This document shows, in pieces, positions 1 to 9,438 of a stretch of DNA of 36,410 nucleotides; position 1 is the first letter of the stretch; the number at the start of each line of letters is the position of its first letter. Origin of the DNA: an uncultured Prevotellaceae bacterium. GTDB lineage: Bacteria; Bacteroidota; Bacteroidia; Bacteroidales; Bacteroidaceae. A model generated the notes under the pieces. That model saw only the letters and a list, made by a program, of their open reading frames with translations. It did not search any database and was not told where the DNA came from. The stretch is taken from assembly GCA_946625675.1 (NCBI GenBank), contig CAMOTI010000169.1:1-36410 (forward strand). The letters are read 5' to 3'. Position numbers and translations under genes: made by a program.

Positions 1-183
1 GTCGGTGGCTTGCTGCGACAGAAAATGTACTCCTCTGTGTACGTTTGCGTTCACGTTGTAGTATTCTTCCACCATCGCTTCCACCACGCAGCGCGGTTTC
101 TGCGTCGTGGCGGCATTGTCGAGGTAGACCAACGGACGGTTGTAAACGGTTCTCGAGAGTATCGGAAAGTCGTCTCTGTTCAT
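1..183 (-). CDS. sufS: Cysteine desulfurase SufS, N-terminal part (cut by window edge)
   Basis: The reverse strand from the ATG at 183 reads 61 codons without a stop to the window edge. The peptide begins MNRDDFPILSRTVYNRPLVY and continues with the LDNAATTQKP motif and a VNANVHRGVH segment, which are the N-terminal signatures of the SufS/CsdA class of PLP-dependent cysteine desulfurases. SufS removes sulfur from cysteine as a persulfide and feeds it to the SufBCD scaffold. The catalytic lysine and cysteine lie outside the window. It is the last visible gene of the sufB-sufC-sufD-sufS series, about 120 bp after sufD. The call is secure; only the full length is unknown. Confidence 0.93.
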   Translation of the reverse strand, partial: MNRDDFPILSRTVYNRPLVYLDNAATTQKPRCVVEAMVEEYYNVNANVHRGVHFLSQQATD

Positions 184-206
184 TTTGAAAGAGGATTGAA
201 TTTAGA

Positions 207-259
207 AGTGGGAGTAGAAATAGGAGTAAAAGTGGGAGTAGAAATGGGAGTAAAAGTGG
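207..259. repeat. 24-bp tandem repeat in the sufD-sufS spacer
   Basis: Two 24-bp units (207-230 and 231-254) differ at one base and are followed by five bases of a third copy. Each unit is itself two similar 12-bp halves of the form agtgggagtaga / aat(a/g)ggagtaaa. A pyrimidine-rich stretch follows at about 262-300. The spacer lies between sufD and sufS and does not appear to code. It has only two units, with no palindrome and no longer repeat, so it is not CRISPR-like. Confidence 0.8.
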
Positions 260-301
260 ACATTTGTCTTGTCTTCTTGTCTCCTTGTCTTCTTTCCTTC
301 T

Positions 302-1516
302 TTATTTACAAAGATTACATGTCTTGCATTTTTCCAGTTCTCCGAGGAATCGTTTCTCCACTTTCACGTAGAGTTTGCTTCGGAGTGGCTCGTAGGAAAT
401 TTGGTCGATCACCTGTCCCATGAATGCGTTTTTCAGCAGCATCCTTGCTTGCTCCTCCGGTATGCCTCTCTGCCGCATATAGAAGAGTGCCGTCTCGTCC
501 ATCACTCCGACTGTTGATCCGTGAGCGCATTTCACGTCGTCGGCATAGATTTCGAGCATGGGTTGTGAATACATCCTTGCCTCTGGGCTGGCACACAGGT
601 TGTTGTTGGTCTCTTGCGATGATGTCTTCTGGGCGTCTTTCTCCACAAGAATCTTTCCCGCAAACGCCCCTACAGCCTGCTCGTCCACCACGTACTTGTA
701 CAGTTCGTTGGATGTGCAGTTTGGCGCAATATGTCGGATGAGCGTGTTGTTGTCGATATGCTGTGCTGCGCTCGCAATCGCGCAGCCGTTGAGAGTCACA
801 TCGGTGTACTGTCCTTCCATGACCACATCGCAGAGGTTGCGTGTTGTCCCGTTATGGAGCGTGATGCAGCTGTGACGCACGTTGCAGTCATTCTCTGTAT
901 GTATGTAGACGTTGGAGAATCGGTTCATCCCCGGAGTGGTTTCCTCAATCTCGTAGAGGTCGAGACGCGAATTGTCGTGGCAGAACACCTCCATCACCTG
1001 CGTTGTGAGGAATGCCTGCTGGTCTGTGGCATGGTCGCCCACGATGACGGTGGCGTCGGCTCCGCTTTCCAGGACTACGAGCATACGCCGGTTCATCATC
1101 GACGGTACGGAGCCGCGTATCCAGTTGTCCACATTGATAGGTTTCTCTACTTTTGTGTTTTTTGGCACATAGATGAGCAGACATTCGTGTGCGAGCATCG
1201 TGTTCAGGAGTGTGATGCCGTCTGACGTGTCGGCCAGCCTGTTGTAATAGGCCGTCATGTCCTTCGGGGCATCCTTCAGGCTGAAGATATAGTTGGATGG
1301 AGCGATTCCGAGTGGTGTGAAGAGGATGCCGTAGTTGGGTGCGAATGCCTTGTCCACGTCTGTGTACTTATAGCGCTCCACTTTTTGTGACGGAAACCCA
1401 CACTGCTTGAACAACTCAAAGGCCTTCTCCCTTTCGTTGTTCATCACGGCTGTGCTTTTCGACATAATCATGTCGCGGCACTCACTATAGAATTCTATGT
1501 ATTGCTGTTCGCTCAT
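302..1516 (-). CDS. sufD: Fe-S cluster assembly scaffold protein SufD
   Basis: This 404-aa protein belongs to the SufB/SufD beta-helix family. SufD pairs with SufB on the SufC ATPase dimer to form the SufBC2D scaffold, which builds Fe-S clusters in the cytoplasm. The C-terminal third carries the recognisable core: SNELYKYVVDEQAVGAF, then AHGSTVGVMDETALFYMRQRG, then a helical tail. The start codon overlaps the sufC stop by 4 bp, which implies translational coupling. It is oddly terminated by a cysteine-rich tail, EKCKTCNLCK, with a CxxCxxC pattern, in a protein whose family does not require it. The family identity is clear from the sequence and from the sufB-sufC-sufD order; a role for the tail is inference. 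Confidence 0.95.
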   Translation of the reverse strand: MSEQQYIEFYSECRDMIMSKSTAVMNNEREKAFELFKQCGFPSQKVERYKYTDVDKAFAPNYGILFTPLGIAPSNYIFSLKDAPKDMTAYYNRLADTSDGITLLNTMLAHECLLIYVPKNTKVEKPINVDNWIRGSVPSMMNRRMLVVLESGADATVIVGDHATDQQAFLTTQVMEVFCHDNSRLDLYEIEETTPGMNRFSNVYIHTENDCNVRHSCITLHNGTTRNLCDVVMEGQYTDVTLNGCAIASAAQHIDNNTLIRHIAPNCTSNELYKYVVDEQAVGAFAGKILVEKDAQKTSSQETNNNLCASPEARMYSQPMLEIYADDVKCAHGSTVGVMDETALFYMRQRGIPEEQARMLLKNAFMGQVIDQISYEPLRSKLYVKVEKRFLGELEKCKTCNLCK

Positions 1517-2259
1517 TGTTCTTCCTTAATCCAGTCGAATCCGTTGTCTTCTATCTGCTTTGCCAGTTCAGGTCCTCCCGTCTTGACAATCCTGCCGTCG
1601 AGCAGTACGTGTACCGTGTCGGGCGTGATGTAGTCGAGCAGCCTCTGATAGTGCGTGATAATGATGGCGGATGTTTCCGGCTTGCGCAGCTTGTTGAATC
1701 CCTCTGCCACTATACGCAGTGCGTCCACGTCCAGTCCGGAGTCCGTTTCGTCGAGTATGCAGAACGTAGGTTCGAGCATTGCCATCTGGAATATCTCGTT
1801 GCGCTTGCGCTCACCTCCGCTGAATCCTTCGTTCACGGAGCGGTTCACCAACTTGCTGTCCATCGACACAAGTTTACGCTTCTCACGCATCATCGACAGG
1901 AAATCAGAGGCTTTCATCGGATCGAGCCCCTGGTATTTCCTCTTGGCGTTGACGGCTGCTTTCAGGAAGTTTGCCATCGACACTCCTGGAATTTCGATAG
2001 GCTGCTGGAACGACATGAATATGCCGGCATTTGCACGTTCTTCAGGCTTCATCGCCAAGAGGTCGTGCCCATCGAATATGATGCTGCCTTCGGTCACCTC
2101 GTACGAGGGGTCTCCCACAATCACTTTGCTGAGTGTGGACTTACCGGCCCCGTTGGTGCCCATCAGCGCATGAATCTCTCCGTCTCGGATGGTGAGATCC
2201 ACGCCTTTCAGTATTTCCTTGCCGTTGATGTTGGCATGCAGATTTTTTATTTCTAACAT
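1513..2259 (-). CDS. sufC: Fe-S assembly ATPase SufC
   Basis: This 248-aa ABC-type ATPase is the usual size for SufC. It has a Walker A motif (GTNGAGKST, residues 34-42), a Q-loop near FMSFQQP (about 81-87), an ABC signature (FSGGERKR, 146-153) and a Walker B segment (CILDETDSGLD, 167-177). It has no membrane segments. SufC hydrolyses ATP to drive conformational change in the SufB-SufD pair. It lies 93 bp downstream of sufB and overlaps sufD by 4 bp. The signature FSGGERKRNEI and the suf context separate it from transporter ATPases. Confidence 0.97.
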   Translation of the reverse strand: MLEIKNLHANINGKEILKGVDLTIRDGEIHALMGTNGAGKSTLSKVIVGDPSYEVTEGSIIFDGHDLLAMKPEERANAGIFMSFQQPIEIPGVSMANFLKAAVNAKRKYQGLDPMKASDFLSMMREKRKLVSMDSKLVNRSVNEGFSGGERKRNEIFQMAMLEPTFCILDETDSGLDVDALRIVAEGFNKLRKPETSAIIITHYQRLLDYITPDTVHVLLDGRIVKTGGPELAKQIEDNGFDWIKEEQ

Positions 2260-2295
2260 GATTTTGTTCTTTTTTTGATGGCTTTTTTTAGATGC

Positions 2296-2329
2296 TCTAG
2301 ATTTTCTAGATATTCTAGATTCTATAGAT
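2296..2329. repeat. 9-bp tandem repeat in the sufB-sufC spacer
   Basis: Three perfect copies of tctagat begin at 2296, 2305 and 2314, giving a 9-bp period. A degenerate copy, tctatagat, ends at 2329. The repeat fills much of the 93-bp spacer between sufB and sufC and does not code. Slipped-strand change in copy number would alter the distance between the two genes but not their reading frames. Confidence 0.75.
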
Positions 2330-2352
2330 ATTTCTGCCTGGTTTTATTCGCT

Positions 2353-3792
2353 TTATCCTACGGTTCCCTCAAGGGAGACAGAGAGCAGTTTCTGGGCTTC
2401 CACGGCGAATTCCATGGGGAGTTTGTTGAGCACGTCCTTGGCATAGCCGTTCACGATGAGCCCGACTGCCTCCTCGGTGCTTATGCCTCGCTGGTTGCAG
2501 TAGAGGAGCTGGTCCTCCGATATCTTCGATGTCGTGGCTTCATGCTCCACGGTGGCGTTGTTGTTCTGCACGTCCATATAGGGGAAAGTGTGGGCTCCAC
2601 ATTCGCTTCCCAACAGCAGGGAGTCGCACGACGAGTAGTTGCGTGCTCCGTCGGCTTGCTTTCCCACTTTCACGAGGCCACGGTAGGAGTTCTCGCTTTT
2701 TCCTGCAGATATGCCTTTCGATATGATTGTGGACTTTGTTCGTTTGCCCAGGTGTATCATCTTTGTGCCAGTGTCAGCCTGCTGGTAGTTGTTTGTGACG
2801 GCTACTGAGTAGAACTCGGCCTGCGAGTCGTCGCCTTGCAGCACACAGCTCGGGTATTTCCATGTGATGGCTGATCCTGTCTCCACCTGTGTCCATGACA
2901 ACTTGCTGTGGTGTCCTTTGAGCAGACCGCGCTTTGTCACGAGATTGAGCACGCCTCCTTTTCCTTCCGCGTCGCCTGGATACCAGTTCTGCACCGTGGA
3001 GTATTTTACCTCTGCATTGTCCATCACCACGATTTCCACGATGGCGGCATGCAGCTGGTTCTCATCTCGCATCGGGGCAGTACACCCTTCGAGGTATGAT
3101 ACATAACTGCCAGATTCGCAGACGATAAGAGTCCGCTCAAACTGACCTGTGTTTCGTGCGTTGATCCGGAAGTAAGTAGAGAGTTCCATCGGGCAGCGTG
3201 TGTTCTCGGGAATGTAGACGAACGACCCGTCGGAGAATACAGCTGAATTCAGTGCTGCGAAATAGTTGTCGCGGTATGGTACTACGCTTCCCAAGTGTTT
3301 TCTGACCAGATCAGGGTGGTTTTTGACAGCCTCGCTGATGGAGCAGAAAATGATGTTTTTCTCAGCCAGTTTCTCCTTGAACGTGGTTTTGACGGATACA
3401 GAGTCCATCACTGCGTCCACGGCCATTCCGCTGAGAGCCATACGTTCTTCAAGCGGTATTCCCAGCTTGTCGAAGGTCTTCATCAGTTCCGGGTCGATTT
3501 CCTTGTTTTCGCTCTGTTGCTGTTTCCTGGTAGGGTCTGCATAGTATGAGATGTCCTGATAGTCAATCTCGGGCAGACGCAGGTGTCCCCAGTTTGGAGC
3601 TTTCTGATCCTTCCAGTAGCGGAATGCTTTCAGACGAAATTCCAAAAGCCAATCGGGCTCACCTTTCTTCTGCGAGATGAGCCTTACGACGTCCTCGTTG
3701 AGGCCTTTGTCGATGATTTCAGTCTGTATGTCGGTGGTGAAACCGAATTTGTATTTCTCTTCTGCTACTTTTTTTACAAATTCGTTTGGCAT
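2353..3792 (-). CDS. sufB: Fe-S cluster assembly protein SufB
   Basis: This 479-aa protein matches SufB in length and content. The N-terminal part has the typical [15 protein letters not shown] segment. The beta-helix core includes [20 protein letters not shown], the [13 protein letters not shown] stretch, and [25 protein letters not shown] near the C-terminus with its cysteine. SufB is the main cluster-holding subunit of the SufBC2D scaffold and accepts sulfur from SufS/SufE. It is the first suf gene of the run, 70 bp after the cvpA-family gene. No clear promoter was seen in that gap, so transcription may continue from rimP-nusA-infB. Confidence 0.97.
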   Translation of the reverse strand: MPNEFVKKVAEEKYKFGFTTDIQTEIIDKGLNEDVVRLISQKKGEPDWLLEFRLKAFRYWKDQKAPNWGHLRLPEIDYQDISYYADPTRKQQQSENKEIDPELMKTFDKLGIPLEERMALSGMAVDAVMDSVSVKTTFKEKLAEKNIIFCSISEAVKNHPDLVRKHLGSVVPYRDNYFAALNSAVFSDGSFVYIPENTRCPMELSTYFRINARNTGQFERTLIVCESGSYVSYLEGCTAPMRDENQLHAAIVEIVVMDNAEVKYSTVQNWYPGDAEGKGGVLNLVTKRGLLKGHHSKLSWTQVETGSAITWKYPSCVLQGDDSQAEFYSVAVTNNYQQADTGTKMIHLGKRTKSTIISKGISAGKSENSYRGLVKVGKQADGARNYSSCDSLLLGSECGAHTFPYMDVQNNNATVEHEATTSKISEDQLLYCNQRGISTEEAVGLIVNGYAKDVLNKLPMEFAVEAQKLLSVSLEGTVG

Positions 3793-3815
3793 TAAAAACT
3801 AGTTTTCAGTTTTTA

Positions 3816-3843
3816 GTTATCTGTTATCAGTTATCAGTTATAT
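3816..3843. repeat. 7-bp tandem repeat in the cvpA-sufB spacer
   Basis: Four adjacent 7-bp units read gttatct, gttatca, gttatca and gttatat. They occupy the middle of the 70-bp gap between the cvpA-family gene and sufB, and they lie upstream of the sufB start on the minus strand. No coding potential is seen. Confidence 0.75.
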
Positions 3844-3862
3844 CTGATAGCTGCCAACTGAC

Positions 3863-4411
3863 TTATAATCCGATTTCGTCGATTTTATCCTGAATGGAAT
3901 GTTTCGGTGCTACTCCAGATGCTTCCTCAGTGGAGTCTGTCACGATGATGATGTCGGGTATGAATCTCTGTGACGCATGTTTCACCTTATAATATAAATC
4001 GTCTCTCTGTATAAGCGATTCGGTGCTTGTGCCGCCTTTGCTCTTGATGAAGTCGTATACATTGAATGCCACGCTGAGAATGAGCAGGTAGCCTGCAGCT
4101 CCAACCACAGCTCCAGCCAGCCTGTTGACGAAACTGAGGTGTATGGCCTTGAACGCCTTAGTGAGCAGCGACGCGATGAGGCCTAAGACGATGGGGAAGA
4201 GGATGACGATGGCAATGAAAGCGATGATGTCGGCTGTCGTCTCTTCAGTTCCCGTGAAGTCTGCCAAAACCTTTCCGAACTTGTCATACGCCATGACAGC
4301 CAGGAGCAGTCCCACGATGATGCCTCCCAGATTGGCTATTTGCTTGATGGCGCCTTGGATGTATCCAACCAAGGCGCCAATCAGGGCTACTATGATGATA
4401 AGTACTGTCAT
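3863..4411 (-). CDS. CvpA-family membrane protein
   Basis: This 182-aa protein has about four hydrophobic segments: residues 1-17, about 29-42, 62-87 and 100-118. Between them are the [21 protein letters not shown] pattern and a polar C-terminal tail. This arrangement fits the CvpA family, named after a gene for colicin V production; its biochemical role is not settled. The start codon overlaps the infB stop by 4 bp, so it is very likely co-translated with infB. It sits between infB and sufB. The family call is good; function is unknown. Confidence 0.85.
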   Translation of the reverse strand: MTVLIIIVALIGALVGYIQGAIKQIANLGGIIVGLLLAVMAYDKFGKVLADFTGTEETTADIIAFIAIVILFPIVLGLIASLLTKAFKAIHLSFVNRLAGAVVGAAGYLLILSVAFNVYDFIKSKGGTSTESLIQRDDLYYKVKHASQRFIPDIIIVTDSTEEASGVAPKHSIQDKIDEIGL

Positions 4412-7362
4412 AATTTCTGCTTGATTTCCACCTCTGAGAAAGCTTCCAGCAGGTCGCCTTCCTTGAGGTCGTTGAAGTTAACGATAGAGATACCGCAGTC
4501 GAAGTTCAGTCCCACTTCCTTCACGTCGTCCTTGAAACGTTTCAATGCATTGATGCTGCCTGTGTGGATGACGATTCCGTCGCGTATCACGCGGATTTTG
4601 TCGCTGCGATGGATTTTTCCTTCAGTGACGATTGCACCAGCAACGGTTCCAACCTTCGTGATTTTGTAGACTTGCTTGACTTCAGCCGTTCCGGAATATT
4701 CCTCCTTGATCTCAGGAGCCAGCATTCCTTCCATCGCGCTCTTGATTTCCTCAATCGTGTCGTAGATGATGGAGTAGAGTCGTATGTCCACGCCTTCCTG
4801 CTCGGCGAGTCGTCGTGCAGGCTGGGAAGGACGTACCTGGAATCCGATGATGATAGCGTCTGACGCCTTAGCGAGCGACACATCGTTCTCAGAAATTTGT
4901 CCCACAGCTTTGTAGATGACGTTGACCTGAATCTTCTCGGTGGAGAGCTTGATGAGCGAGTCGCTCAATGCCTCGATGGATCCGTCGACGTCGCCCTTGA
5001 CGATGAGGTTGAGGTCTTTCACTCCGCCGATTGCGATGTCGTGAGCCAGATCTTCAAGTCCCTTGCGCTTGGTTGTGCGTATTCCCTGCTCGCGTTTCAG
5101 CTGTTCGCGCTTGTTTGCCAGCTCACGTGCCGCTTGCTCCGTCTCCATCACATGGAACGTGTCTCCGGCAGTTGGTGCTCCGTTCAGTCCGAGAATCAGT
5201 GCAGGCTCTGCAGGCAGCACCTTGTCGATGCGCTTTCCGCGCTCGTTGAACATGGCCTTGATTTTTCCCCAGCTTGTTCCGGCAAGCACGATGTCGCCTT
5301 GTTTGAGCGTTCCGTTCTGCACCAGCACGGTTGCCACGTAGCCTCGTCCTTTGTCGAGCGACGACTCAATCACGCTTCCCACTGCCTTGCGGTTGGGATT
5401 GGCTTTGAGGTCGAGCATCTCTGCCTCAAGCAGCACTTTCTCCATCAGCAGGTCGACATTGATACCTTTCTTTGCAGAGATGTCCTGGCTCTGGTATTTT
5501 CCGCCCCAGTCCTCGACGAGGTAGTTCATGGCAGCCAGCTGCTCCTTGATTTTCTCAGGGTTGGCTCCCGGCTTGTCAATCTTGTTGATTGCAAACACCA
5601 TAGGCACGTTTGCAGCAACTGCGTGGCTGATTGCCTCCTTCGTCTGTGGCATGATGTCGTCGTCGGCAGCTATGATGATAATCGCGATGTCGGTCACCTG
5701 CGCACCGCGCGCACGCATGGCTGTGAATGCCTCGTGTCCCGGTGTGTCGAGGAATGTGATACGTTTGCCGTTAGGCATCTTCACGTTGTATGCACCGATA
5801 TGCTGTGTGATACCTCCAGCCTCTCCGGCAATCACGTTGGTCTTGCGGATATAGTCGAGCAGTGATGTCTTACCATGGTCGACATGTCCCATCACGGTGA
5901 TAATCGGCGCGCGTGGCTGAAGATCCTCCTCTGCGTCGGCTTCTTCCTCGATGGCGTTCGAAACATCCTCGCTGACATACGTAGTTGAGAATCCGAACTC
6001 TTCAGCTACGAGGTTGATGGTCTCGGCGTCCAGTCGCTGGTTGATGGAAACCATAATGCCGATTTGCATACATGTTGCAATGACCTGTGTGACAGGCACG
6101 TTCATCATGGTTGCGAGTTCGTTGGCAGTCACATATTCAGTCAGTTTCAGGATTTTGCTCTCTGCATTTTCCTCCTCTTCCTGCTCTGCCATCCTATTGT
6201 GTATCGCCTCACGCTTGTCCTTACGGTATTTCACGCCCTTCTTCATTTGCTTTGAGGTCAGACGGGCGAGCGTCTCCTTCACCTGCTTTGATATTTCCTC
6301 ATCGGTCAGTTCAGGTGCTTTCGCATTTTTGTTCTTCTTCTTTTTCTTTCCCGACTGCTGAGCCCCCTGCTGGTTTTGCTGCTGGTTCTGCTGCTTGTTC
6401 TTCTTGCGGGGGTCGGTGGTCTGCTGTGCTGCCTCTGCGTTGATGTCGACGCGCTCCTTTCCAATGCGTGTGCGCTTCTTCTTCTTTGCAATCTCTCCCT
6501 CATGGGCTTGACGCATGGCTTCTTTTGCTTCTTTGCGCTGACGCTCTTTCTCCTCTCGTTCTTTCCTTTTCTCGGCTTTTGACTTCTTGTCAGGACGGGT
6601 CTTGGAGTTGAGGTTGCTCAGGTCGATAAAGCCCACTTGCTTCACTCCTGTTGTGGGTGTCTCAGTGCGGAAAACTCCGTCTTCGTCCACCTTTCCCATC
6701 ACTTTCTGCTTCTGCTTCTTCTCCTTTTCCTTGTGAGATTGTGTGTCAGGCTGAGTTTTCTCCTCGTCTTTCACAGTTTCTTTGCTTTCAGAGAGGGCAG
6801 GTTCCGGTGATTCTGTTAGCGTCTTAGCCACAACTGCAGGCTCTTCGTTTTTCTCTTCCTTCTTTTCCTCCTTTTCAGCTGTCGCAGCAGTTGCGCTTTC
6901 CTCCTTCGGCTGCTCAGCCTCCACAACAGGCTGTGTCTGAGGCTTGGCGTCCGTCTGTGTCTTCTCCTCTGCAGGCGTTTCATTCTGGGGCTGTGGTGGA
7001 GTCACTTGGACTCTCTCTTCTTCTTTTTTCTCTTCAGACTTAGGCTGCTGAAGATCCTTGATGTTGCCCACTACCTTGAACTGCTGCTTGGTCTCAGAAG
7101 GTGCTCTGAATATTTCAGGCTTCTGTCGCTTCTCCTGCTTGAGGCGTTCGCGTTCTTGCCGTTCGCGCTCTTTCTGCTTCTGAATCTCCTCGTGTTTCGT
7201 CTTGTCGGCGCCGAAAGCATCCATGAGCAGTTTGTACTGCTCATCCGTGATCTTTGCGTTAGGGCTGGCGTCTTGCAGCGCCTTGCCCTTCTTCTGCAGG
7301 AATTCGGCCACGGTGTTAATTCCCACATTCAATTCTCTTAATGCTTTATTGAGTCTTGGCAT
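4408..7362 (-). CDS. infB: Translation initiation factor IF-2
   Basis: This 984-aa protein is a long IF-2. The first residues ([21 protein letters not shown]) form the N-terminal IF2 helical domain. A lysine-, glutamate- and glutamine-rich low-complexity linker spans about residues 80-400. The G domain starts near residue 486 with GHVDHGKTS at about 490, followed by DTPGHEAF and NKIDKPG. The C-terminal domains II-IV bind initiator tRNA, including [24 protein letters not shown]-2 delivers fMet-tRNA to the 30S subunit in a GTP-dependent step. It follows nusA by 98 bp and overlaps the downstream cvpA-family gene. The long charged linker is typical of Bacteroidota IF-2. Confidence 0.98.
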   Translation of the reverse strand: MPRLNKALRELNVGINTVAEFLQKKGKALQDASPNAKITDEQYKLLMDAFGADKTKHEEIQKQKERERQERERLKQEKRQKPEIFRAPSETKQQFKVVGNIKDLQQPKSEEKKEEERVQVTPPQPQNETPAEEKTQTDAKPQTQPVVEAEQPKEESATAATAEKEEKKEEKNEEPAVVAKTLTESPEPALSESKETVKDEEKTQPDTQSHKEKEKKQKQKVMGKVDEDGVFRTETPTTGVKQVGFIDLSNLNSKTRPDKKSKAEKRKEREEKERQRKEAKEAMRQAHEGEIAKKKKRTRIGKERVDINAEAAQQTTDPRKKNKQQNQQQNQQGAQQSGKKKKKNKNAKAPELTDEEISKQVKETLARLTSKQMKKGVKYRKDKREAIHNRMAEQEEEENAESKILKLTEYVTANELATMMNVPVTQVIATCMQIGIMVSINQRLDAETINLVAEEFGFSTTYVSEDVSNAIEEEADAEEDLQPRAPIITVMGHVDHGKTSLLDYIRKTNVIAGEAGGITQHIGAYNVKMPNGKRITFLDTPGHEAFTAMRARGAQVTDIAIIIIAADDDIMPQTKEAISHAVAANVPMVFAINKIDKPGANPEKIKEQLAAMNYLVEDWGGKYQSQDISAKKGINVDLLMEKVLLEAEMLDLKANPNRKAVGSVIESSLDKGRGYVATVLVQNGTLKQGDIVLAGTSWGKIKAMFNERGKRIDKVLPAEPALILGLNGAPTAGDTFHVMETEQAARELANKREQLKREQGIRTTKRKGLEDLAHDIAIGGVKDLNLIVKGDVDGSIEALSDSLIKLSTEKIQVNVIYKAVGQISENDVSLAKASDAIIIGFQVRPSQPARRLAEQEGVDIRLYSIIYDTIEEIKSAMEGMLAPEIKEEYSGTAEVKQVYKITKVGTVAGAIVTEGKIHRSDKIRVIRDGIVIHTGSINALKRFKDDVKEVGLNFDCGISIVNFNDLKEGDLLEAFSEVEIKQKL

Positions 7363-7460
7363 GTATGTTGATTTTGGTTTTTACTTTATTACTTAATGGG
7401 CGGTCGCTTCTTGTTTCGCCGCGATATGGCGGATGCTGCAGCCTTGTAGGCTGGTGGAGA

Positions 7461-8726
7461 CTATTCTTCCTCGAACTCAGCACGCAGTATGCGTAGCACC
7501 TCGTCGACGGTTCCCTCTTCGAGGTCTGCTTTCTCAATCAGCACCTCCCTTGGTGTGTCGAGCACGCTCTTGGCTGTGTCGAGTCCGATGTTCTTGATGG
7601 CCTCAACCACCCAATCCTCAATCTCGTCCTTGAACTCGTCGAGGTAGATGTCCTCGTTGTCGCTGTCGCTTCCGAGGTCTCTGAATACGTCGATTGAATA
7701 TCCAGTGAGCATGCTGGCTAGCTTGATGTTGAGTCCGTTCTTTCCGATGGCCAGTGACACCTGGTCTGGCAGGAGATATACGCTGGCTTTCTTTGCCTCC
7801 TCGTCAATGGATATAGAGTTGATCTTTGCCGGGCTGAGCGCACGCTGTATGTAGAGCTTGATGTTGCTGGTGTAGTTGATCACGTCGATGTTCTCGTTGT
7901 GCAGCTCTCTCACGATTCCGTGAATACGGCTTCCCTTGACGCCTACGCATGCACCAACCGGGTCGATTCGGTCGTTGTAGCTCTCGACCGCGATTTTTGC
8001 ACGTTCTCCTGGTATACGAGCGATCTTATGGATGATGATGAGTCCGTCGTTGATTTCTGGCACCTCAGCCTCGAGAAGTCTCTGCAGGAAGTCGGGCGAT
8101 GTTCTTGACAGAATGATTTTCGGATTGCTGTTGGCGTTGTCCACCCTTAGTATGACTGCTCGTGTGGACTCTCCCTTGCGGAAGAAGTCTCCCGGAATCT
8201 GTTCAGACTTCGGCAACAACAGTTCGTTGCCTTCGTCGTCGAGAATGAGCACCTCTCGTTTCCATATCTGATAGACCTCTCCGTTGACAATCTGTCCCAC
8301 CTTGTCCGCGTATTTGTTGTAGAGGTTGTCGTGCTCGAGCTCGAGAATCTTGGCTGCCATGGTCTGACGCAGGTTCAGTATAGCCCTTCGTCCGAAGTCA
8401 GCGAAATTCACCTTCTTGCTCAACTCCTCTCCCACCTCGTAGTCAGGATCTTCCTTCTGCGCATCCGACAAGGCTATCTCAGCAGCTTCGTTCTCCACTT
8501 CTCCGTCGGGAACAACCGTACGGTTCCAGTAAATCTCGAAGTCGCCCTTCTCGGGGTTCACAATCACGTCGAAGTTGTCGTCATGACCGTACATCTTCTG
8601 AAGCACACTTCTGAACGAGTCCTCAATCACGTTGACGAGTGTGGCCTTGTCGATCTTCTTGCTTTCCTTGAAGTCTTTGAATGTGTCCGACAAGTTTACG
8701 CTTTCTATTGCTTTCTTTGTTGCCAT
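7461..8726 (-). CDS. nusA: Transcription termination/antitermination factor NusA
   Basis: This 421-aa protein has the NusA layout. An N-terminal RNA polymerase-binding domain covers about residues 1-130. An S1 domain follows (GQIVNGEVYQIWKREVLIL and on). Two KH domains follow, including DPVGACVGVKGSRIHGIVREL and the VSLAIGKNGLNIKLAS loop. A short helix-hairpin segment ends in an acidic tail. It binds RNA polymerase and modulates pausing, termination and antitermination. It is shorter than the E. coli protein (about 495 aa) because the acidic C-terminal repeats are reduced. It is 42 bp downstream of rimP and 98 bp upstream of infB, in the widely conserved rimP-nusA-infB order. Confidence 0.97.
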   Translation of the reverse strand: MATKKAIESVNLSDTFKDFKESKKIDKATLVNVIEDSFRSVLQKMYGHDDNFDVIVNPEKGDFEIYWNRTVVPDGEVENEAAEIALSDAQKEDPDYEVGEELSKKVNFADFGRRAILNLRQTMAAKILELEHDNLYNKYADKVGQIVNGEVYQIWKREVLILDDEGNELLLPKSEQIPGDFFRKGESTRAVILRVDNANSNPKIILSRTSPDFLQRLLEAEVPEINDGLIIIHKIARIPGERAKIAVESYNDRIDPVGACVGVKGSRIHGIVRELHNENIDVINYTSNIKLYIQRALSPAKINSISIDEEAKKASVYLLPDQVSLAIGKNGLNIKLASMLTGYSIDVFRDLGSDSDNEDIYLDEFKDEIEDWVVEAIKNIGLDTAKSVLDTPREVLIEKADLEEGTVDEVLRILRAEFEEE

Positions 8727-8768
8727 TTTGATATGTAGTTTTTGTTTTTTCTTTGAGTCTGTACGGGC

Positions 8769-9236
8769 TTATTTGAAGTCGATGACCGACTTCACCCATT
8801 TCACGTCTTCATAGCTGTAGGTGTATTCCACTTCTACAAGCTCAGGTCGTTTCTTTCCTTCTATTCTCTGTTTTTCTTCCACGGCCACCACGAAATGGTC
8901 GGGGTCGGCTTCAATCAGGGACCCAAGCTGCTTCTTTCCCTCTTTCGTCATCAGCTCGACGTCGTAGCCGATGTTGTTGATGTATTGCTGAAGCACTTTG
9001 AACGGCTGTCCGATGCCAGCAGAACCGACTTCCAGCTCATAGTCATCGATTTCGGGCTGGCACTGCTCGTTGATAAAACGGCTGAGTTCGCAGCAGTCTT
9101 CAATCCATACACCGTCCTTGTGGTCTATCTCAACCGTGATTTTGTTGTCTTTGTCTACGTTTGCCTCTACGAGGAAATATTCTTTGTCCTTGAGCCATTC
9201 CTCCGTTAGCTCGGTGATTCTTTGCTTATCTATCAT
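8769..9236 (-). CDS. rimP: Ribosome maturation factor RimP
   Basis: RimP helps mature the 30S subunit. The start chosen is the ATG at 9236, giving 155 aa beginning MIDKQRITELTEEWLKDKEY. An upstream in-frame ATG at 9359 would put 41 residues across the promoter and leader described below, so it is rejected. Family features include the segment VEIDHKDGVWIEDCCELSRFI and the YELEVGSAGIGQPFK motif, which corresponds to the YxLEVSSPGxxRPL signature of RimP. The gene heads the rimP-nusA-infB run. A promoter at 9329-9360 and a foldable leader lie directly upstream. Confidence 0.94.
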   Translation of the reverse strand: MIDKQRITELTEEWLKDKEYFLVEANVDKDNKITVEIDHKDGVWIEDCCELSRFINEQCQPEIDDYELEVGSAGIGQPFKVLQQYINNIGYDVELMTKEGKKQLGSLIEADPDHFVVAVEEKQRIEGKKRPELVEVEYTYSYEDVKWVKSVIDFK

Positions 9237-9245
9237 ATATTCTCT

Positions 9246-9325
9246 CTGACCGGGTGTGAACAATATTTCTTGTTTTGTATGATAATAAATTAGGAGGAAC
9301 CCTAAGGCACCTCCTATCCGGTCAG
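9246..9325 (-). promoter_or_regulatory. Nested-hairpin 5' leader of the rimP operon
   Basis: On the minus strand the predicted transcript begins near 9322-9324. An outer stem pairs ctgaccgg (9325-9318) with ccggtcag (9253-9246), a perfect 8-bp match. Inside it, taggagg pairs with cctccta (9316-9310 with 9297-9291), a perfect 7-bp stem with a 12-nt loop. The 3' arm of the outer stem ends 9 nt before the rimP ATG, so folding would cover the ribosome entry region. The pairing is seen in sequence; a regulatory role is inferred. Confidence 0.55.
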
Positions 9326-9328
9326 TTG

Positions 9329-9360
9329 CAAAGTTACAACTTATTTTGCTTATTTCCAAA
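9329..9360 (-). promoter_or_regulatory. Bacteroidota-type promoter for rimP-nusA-infB
   Basis: On the minus strand a TTTG (-33 element) at 9360-9357 is followed after 20 nt by TAACTTTG (-7 element, TAnnTTTG) at 9336-9329. Both boxes match the Bacteroidota primary sigma consensus and the spacing is in the normal 19-21 range. It lies between the GH2 terminator and the rimP leader, as expected for the head of the run. Confidence 0.75.
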
Positions 9361-9387
9361 GGTTTTTCGAAAAAAATGCGAAAAACA

Positions 9388-9422
9388 GGGCCCTTTTCAT
9401 CGTTTTTTGTGAAAAAGGGCCC
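9388..9422 (-). terminator. Rho-independent terminator after the GH2 gene
   Basis: A strong hairpin starts 16 bp after the GH2 stop on the minus strand. Its arms are gggcccttttca and tgaaaaagggccc, with one bulged A. On the minus strand it is followed by a run ending in a stretch of seven Ts. It separates the GH2 transcript from the rimP promoter immediately downstream. Confidence 0.8.
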
Positions 9423-9438
9423 AGTATTCGTGTTTTAC

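Noticed and set aside
4897-5865. A 322-codon plus-strand open frame opposite infB
   Set aside because: It is antisense to the conserved G-domain region of IF-2, and its translation is His/Val/Cys/Leu-rich with no domain, as expected for a shadow frame.
9237-9359. In-frame extension of RimP by 41 residues from an ATG at 9359
   Set aside because: The extension would cover a consensus promoter and the foldable leader, and RimP proteins begin near the MIDKQRI segment.
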